Shown here one piece after another: positions 60,569 through 64,000 of a stretch of DNA of 64,000 bases. The DNA is from Flavobacterium hydrophilum (GTDB taxonomy: Bacteria > Bacteroidota > Bacteroidia > Flavobacteriales > Flavobacteriaceae). Where the stretch lies: positions 62,001 to 126,000 of the forward strand of contig NZ_QJHL01000001.1 of NCBI RefSeq assembly GCF_003202405.1. Direction: 5' to 3'. The position numbers and the translations under genes were made by a program. The notes under the pieces were generated by a model. The model searched no databases. It had not been told where the DNA came from and was given only the letters and a program-made list of their open reading frames with translations. Every line of letters starts with the position of its first letter. Position 1 is the first letter of the stretch.

Positions 60569-61960
60569 ATGGGAAATAAATTATCCGGAAAAGACCTGAT
60601 TAAAATAGGCTTTCCAAAAAATAATAGTATCAATATTGCCTTGGGGCAAATCAACCGATACAGAAAAAGAGAAAAAAAAGAAAGTATATTAACCGAAGCC
60701 AAAGAAGTTTTACTGTTTCCGGAAAAATTTACCGGACACGGAACCTGGGGAAAAGTTGCCGAAGGATTGGTAAATCCGGTACAAGTGAGAATGCATCAGC
60801 TTAACAATACAAGAGCGCCTTTCTCAATTTTCGGAGAAAATGAAATTGATGAACAGGCGAAATATCAATTGTATGATGCCTTAAAATTACCAGTTTCAGT
60901 AGCAGGAGCTTTAATGCCCGATGCGCATTCAGGCTACGGACTGCCAATTGGCGGAGTTTTGGCAACAGATAATGCCGTGATTCCGTATGGAGTTGGAGTA
61001 GATATCGGCTGTAGAATGAGTTTGTCAATTTTTGATATTCCGGCTTCTTTCTTTAAAGGAAAGGAACATCAGCTGGAAGCTATTTTAAAAGACAATACCA
61101 AGTTTGGAATGTATGAAACCCACACCATTCGGGCAGATCACGAAGTGTTTAGCCGAAGTGAATTTCAGGATATTCCGCTTTTGAAAAACCTTTTAAATAA
61201 AGCATATAAGCAATTGGGAACATCTGGAGGAGGAAATCACTTTGTTGAATTCGGAATTGCAAAAATTACTAATCCGCTCAACGAATGGAAGATTGGAGTT
61301 GGGGAATATTTTGCACTGCTTTCGCATAGCGGCTCCCGGGGATTGGGTGCTAATATAGCAAAACATTACACCTATCTGGCAACTAAACAATGTCCGTTGC
61401 CTAAAAATGTGCAGCATCTGGCATGGCTCGATCTCAATACGCATGACGGTCAGGAATACTGGCTGGCTATGAATTTAGCAGGTGATTATGCAAAAGCCTG
61501 TCATGATGATATTCACCGCCGAATTGCAAAAGCGATTGGTAAACGTGTTGTTGTAACCATTGAAAACCATCACAATTTTGCATGGAAAGAAATCGTAAAT
61601 GGCAAAGAAGCTATTGTACATCGAAAAGGAGCAACTCCTGCAAACGTTGGTGAACTGGGCATTATTCCGGGTTCGATGACTGCTTCGGGATTTATTGTTC
61701 AGGGAAAAGGAAATCCGGAGAGTTTAAATTCAGCTTCTCATGGTGCAGGGCGATTGTTTTCTCGTAAAAAATGCAAGGAATCATTTACCCAAAGCGAGAT
61801 TAAAAAAGTCCTGAAAGCAAATGATGTGACTTTAATTGGAGGTAATATAGATGAAGCGCCAATGGCGTATAAAGACATTAATAAAGTAATGGCTAACCAA
61901 ACGGAACTGGTGGATGTGTTAGGAACATTTACACCAAAAATCGTTAGAATGGACAGATAA
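60569..61960 (+). CDS. rtcB: RNA ligase RtcB (PrfH-associated)
   Basis: 463 residues. Joins RNA ends with 2',3'-cyclic phosphate or 3'-phosphate to 5'-OH, using GTP and manganese through an RtcB-guanylate intermediate. Ligands: Asp145 and Cys148 (GVGVDIGCRM), His224 (GGGNHFVEFG), His253 (LSHSGSRG), His334/335 (IENHHNF). His391 in NSASHGAGR is the guanylated residue, and GKGNPESLNSASHG is a family signature. The ATG at 60569 is the only start; a stop lies at 60497. It begins the rtcB-prfH operon; in this pairing RtcB repairs 16S rRNA cut in the decoding centre. Confidence 0.96.
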   Translation: MGNKLSGKDLIKIGFPKNNSINIALGQINRYRKREKKESILTEAKEVLLFPEKFTGHGTWGKVAEGLVNPVQVRMHQLNNTRAPFSIFGENEIDEQAKYQLYDALKLPVSVAGALMPDAHSGYGLPIGGVLATDNAVIPYGVGVDIGCRMSLSIFDIPASFFKGKEHQLEAILKDNTKFGMYETHTIRADHEVFSRSEFQDIPLLKNLLNKAYKQLGTSGGGNHFVEFGIAKITNPLNEWKIGVGEYFALLSHSGSRGLGANIAKHYTYLATKQCPLPKNVQHLAWLDLNTHDGQEYWLAMNLAGDYAKACHDDIHRRIAKAIGKRVVVTIENHHNFAWKEIVNGKEAIVHRKGATPANVGELGIIPGSMTASGFIVQGKGNPESLNSASHGAGRLFSRKKCKESFTQSEIKKVLKANDVTLIGGNIDEAPMAYKDINKVMANQTELVDVLGTFTPKIVRMDR

Positions 61961-61963
61961 ATT

Positions 61964-62653
61964 ATGGAAAAAATAATTCAAATAACATCAGGGCGCGGCC
62001 CGGCTGAATGCAGCTGGGTTGTGGCTCAGGTGCTGAAAACTTTTCTGGAAGAAGCAAATGACAATAAAATAAAAACAACTTTGCTTCAGCGGGAAAAAGG
62101 AATCGAAAACGGAACGGTAGAAACGGCAACAATTTTACTCGAAAGTGATAATCTAAATGAATTTGTAAACTCATGGAAAGGAACCATTCAGTGGATTGGG
62201 CAGAGTCAGTTTAGAAAATTTCACAAACGTAAAAACTGGTTTATCGGAATTTTTGAAGTTGATAAAGAAACAACGACCGAAATTGGAGAAAAAGATATTC
62301 AGTATCAGGCGATGCGCAGTTCCGGTGCCGGCGGACAACATGTAAACAAAGTAAGTTCGGCAGTACGGGCGACTCATGTTCCAACAGGAATTAGCGTAGT
62401 GGCTATGGATTTTCGATCTCAGCATCAGAATAAAAAACTGGCAACCGAAAGATTGCTTCAGAAGTTTAAGGACGAAACGGTAAAACAATTCAAAGCCGAA
62501 TTTCAGGCACAGTGGATGAACCAATTGCAGATTCAGCGTGGGAATCCGATTCGGATTTTTGAGGGTTCAGATTTTAAGAAACAAAAACAAGTTAAAAATT
62601 ACAAACAGGAACGGCAACGATTAAAACGGGAAGATTATTTCGACCGGGATTAA
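61964..62653 (+). CDS. prfH: Peptide chain release factor homologue PrfH
   Basis: 229 residues. The GGQ motif is SSGAGGQHVNKVSSAVR (Gly123-Gln125), followed by the release-factor domain to RLLQKFKDETVKQFKAEFQ and a basic tail. It has no RF1/RF2-type stop-codon domain 2 motifs (PxT or SPF), which marks PrfH. PrfH releases nascent peptides from ribosomes whose 16S rRNA was cleaved in the decoding centre (for example by colicin E3-type nucleases). The start lies 4 bp after the rtcB stop, so the genes are co-translated. Confidence 0.93.
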   Translation: MEKIIQITSGRGPAECSWVVAQVLKTFLEEANDNKIKTTLLQREKGIENGTVETATILLESDNLNEFVNSWKGTIQWIGQSQFRKFHKRKNWFIGIFEVDKETTTEIGEKDIQYQAMRSSGAGGQHVNKVSSAVRATHVPTGISVVAMDFRSQHQNKKLATERLLQKFKDETVKQFKAEFQAQWMNQLQIQRGNPIRIFEGSDFKKQKQVKNYKQERQRLKREDYFDRD

Positions 62654-62686
62654 TGATAGAATTTGCATTTCCAAATAGAAAAAATT

Positions 62687-63211
62687 ATGAAAACAGTAGA
62701 TAAATATCTTTTTCAGGCATTAGACAATTATCCATATTGGTTGGAAGGAACCATCGAATCTTTGGATTACGCCTTATCTTACGATGATAAAAATACTATG
62801 GCCTTGTGTTTATACGGTCAGGTTTTCTCAGATCAGTTATTGAAATATGAAGAGGCAAAAGAATATTTTCAAAAAGCACTTTCGATTAATATTTATGCTT
62901 TAGAGGTGTATCCTTTTTATATTCATACTTTAATTTTAAATGAAGATTATGAAGAAGCAATGAAACTGATTGATTTTGCATTGACTGTCAAGGGAATCAA
63001 TAAAACAGAAATTCTTTTGAAGAGAATCATACTTTTAGAACGTCAGCAGGAATTTAAAAAAGCATTGAAAGTGATTAAAAAGGTAAAACTTACCACAATC
63101 AATACTTGTTATGATTATGCGATTGAAGAATCTGAAAAAAGGCTGAATAAAAAATTGAATGGTGATTCTAAAAAGGATAAGTCGGCCAAGAAGAAAAAGA
63201 AGAATAAGTAA
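62687..63211 (+). CDS. TPR-like helical protein linked to rtcB-prfH
   Basis: 174 residues from the ATG at 62687, preferred over a TTG at 62663. Helical repeats of TPR type are visible: TIESLDYALSYDDKNTMALC, YEEAKEYFQKALSINIYALE, and YEEAMKLIDFALTVKG. The C-terminus is a Lys-rich tail (KKDKSAKKKKKNK) suited to RNA or ribosome binding. It starts 33 bp after prfH and ends with its own terminator, so it belongs to the operon. No function is known to me; a scaffold or ribosome-recruiting role is inference. Confidence 0.8.
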   Translation: MKTVDKYLFQALDNYPYWLEGTIESLDYALSYDDKNTMALCLYGQVFSDQLLKYEEAKEYFQKALSINIYALEVYPFYIHTLILNEDYEEAMKLIDFALTVKGINKTEILLKRIILLERQQEFKKALKVIKKVKLTTINTCYDYAIEESEKRLNKKLNGDSKKDKSAKKKKKNK

Positions 63212-63213
63212 AT

Positions 63214-63243
63214 AAAAAAGGATGTCAACTGACATCCTTTTTT
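63214..63243 (+). terminator. Terminator of the rtcB operon
   Basis: GGATGTCA pairs with TGACATCC around a 2-nt gap, flanked by an A run and a T run; works for both this operon and the convergent gene. Confidence 0.85.
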
Positions 63244-63254
63244 GCTTACTATTT

Positions 63255-64000
63255 TTATCGTTTAAGGCTAAAATGTCCTCTGTATTCTGTCCCATTAAAT
63301 CTTGTAACCGTAAACCAGTAATCAGAAGCTGGCATATCCTGCCCTGTATAAGTTCCGTCCCATTCGCTATTTGGTCTTAATTCTTTCAGGAATTTGCCAT
63401 ATCTGTCAAAAATCCGGATTCCGGTATTGGGTTTTAAATAGGCAAAATCAATTGTCCAGGTATCATTGTGATAATCGTTGTTTGGAGTGAAAAATTTAGG
63501 GTAGGGAAGTTCCTCTGTAAAATTGATACAGTCAGCTGTTATAGCTCCAAGAATATTTATTAAAACAGGTATTCTTTCGCTTTCGCAATTATTTACGGTT
63601 TGGGAAGCGTAATAGGTAATTCCGTTTTCGAGTAAAGTTGATTCAGATAAAGAAACAGAAGACGAAATACTTTCAAACCATTGTATATTTTGTCCCTCTA
63701 TATCAATATTACTAATTTTTGCATTTTTTTGGATGCAGAATGTTTGTGGGGAATCAGCAATTGGAACTTGAGTATCCTGAATTTTTACATTCACAGCCAA
63801 TCTTTCGCTTTCGCAGTTGTTCAATGTTTGTGTAACGTAATATGCCTTATTCTGAAGTGAAGTTGTTTGCGTTAAAATATTTCCATTTTCTGCCGAATCG
63901 TACCATTTTAGAGCTGTTCCGGTTATGTTCAAATTAGCAATGGTTGCATTTTGATCGATACAAAATTGTTGGTTACGATTTCCGGTTGGTAATGCTGTAT
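63255..64000 (-). CDS. T9SS-exported Ig-like repeat protein, type B sorting domain (N-terminus beyond window)
   Basis: At least 248 residues are visible; the frame stays open to the right edge. It contains two or more repeats of about 80 residues with a recurring pattern FCI.(K/D)NA.I.N(I/L) and TVNNCESER(I/L). The C-terminal domain (CINFTEELPYPKFFTPNNDYHNDTW, then GIRIFDRYGKFLKEL, WDGTYTGQDMPASDYWFTVTRF, FSLKR) is the CHU_C / type B sorting signal that targets proteins for type IX export and surface attachment. Likely a large adhesin or cell-surface repeat protein, often involved in gliding or polysaccharide contact. Confidence 0.92.
   Translation of the reverse strand, partial: TALPTGNRNQQFCIDQNATIANLNITGTALKWYDSAENGNILTQTTSLQNKAYYVTQTLNNCESERLAVNVKIQDTQVPIADSPQTFCIQKNAKISNIDIEGQNIQWFESISSSVSLSESTLLENGITYYASQTVNNCESERIPVLINILGAITADCINFTEELPYPKFFTPNNDYHNDTWTIDFAYLKPNTGIRIFDRYGKFLKELRPNSEWDGTYTGQDMPASDYWFTVTRFNGTEYRGHFSLKR

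Overview
The window is a stretch of chromosome from a Flavobacterium-like member of the Bacteroidota. The evidence is low GC content, A-rich start regions without clear Shine-Dalgarno sites, several TAnnTTTG promoter boxes of the Bacteroidota type, a type IX secretion C-terminal domain, an SPII-rich lipoprotein set, bacillithiol synthesis (BshC), and the flavobacterial order rpmB-rpmG-DUF4295-ftsY. No tRNA, rRNA, CRISPR array or intact insertion sequence was seen.

Layout. (1) 1-16.7 kb, mostly minus strand, housekeeping: a sirtuin cut by the left edge, a BNR-type lipoprotein, TrmH, a metal-uptake group (small Cys protein, TonB-dependent receptor, PepSY membrane protein), SecA, a DUF2795-type protein, an ATP:cob(I)alamin adenosyltransferase, a LolD/MacB-type ATPase, a lipoprotein, a methyltransferase, an FKBP lipoprotein and an ABC-F ATPase. 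(2) 16.7-19.4 kb, an accessory patch: an XRE regulator lies between two same-strand copies of the 3' end of a secreted propeller-like gene, next to an 11-bp tandem repeat. (3) 19.4-45.0 kb, a surface polysaccharide locus: GDP-L-fucose synthesis (gmd, fcl), two membrane O-acyltransferases, Wzx, a Wzy candidate, three left-handed beta-helix acyltransferases, seven glycosyltransferases, a flavoprotein/aldo-keto reductase pair, a WcaJ-type initiating transferase, Wza, the tyrosine kinase Wzc, and a convergent PHP phosphatase. (4) 45.0-60.0 kb, housekeeping: E2 acyltransferase, exonuclease, FAH-family enzyme with an HPt protein, CinA, ribosomal proteins, FtsY, archaemetzincin, serine hydrolase, DUF721, Ndk, an HGSNAT-like membrane protein, BshC and an MHS-family transporter. 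(5) 60.0-63.2 kb, an RNA/ribosome repair operon, rtcB-prfH-TPR, preceded by a structured leader with a 28-codon ORF and its own terminator. (6) The right edge cuts a T9SS-exported repeat protein.

How the parts work together. Gmd and Fcl supply GDP-L-fucose. WcaJ would start the repeat unit on undecaprenyl phosphate, the glycosyltransferases extend it, the acyltransferases decorate it, Wzx flips it, Wzy polymerises it, and Wza/Wzc export it, with the PHP phosphatase resetting Wzc. The centre of this locus (about 22.7-33 kb) looks more AT-rich than its flanks, as in exchangeable serotype cassettes. In the rtcB operon, PrfH is expected to release peptides from ribosomes cut in the decoding centre and RtcB to religate the 16S rRNA.

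Most notable are the rtcB-prfH leader, a four-copy dispersed hairpin repeat whose stem sequences differ but still pair, the duplicated gene end flanking the XRE gene, and the overlapping GMC oxidoreductase/aldo-keto reductase pair in the polysaccharide locus. All calls come from reading the sequence and recalled family knowledge; no search was run.
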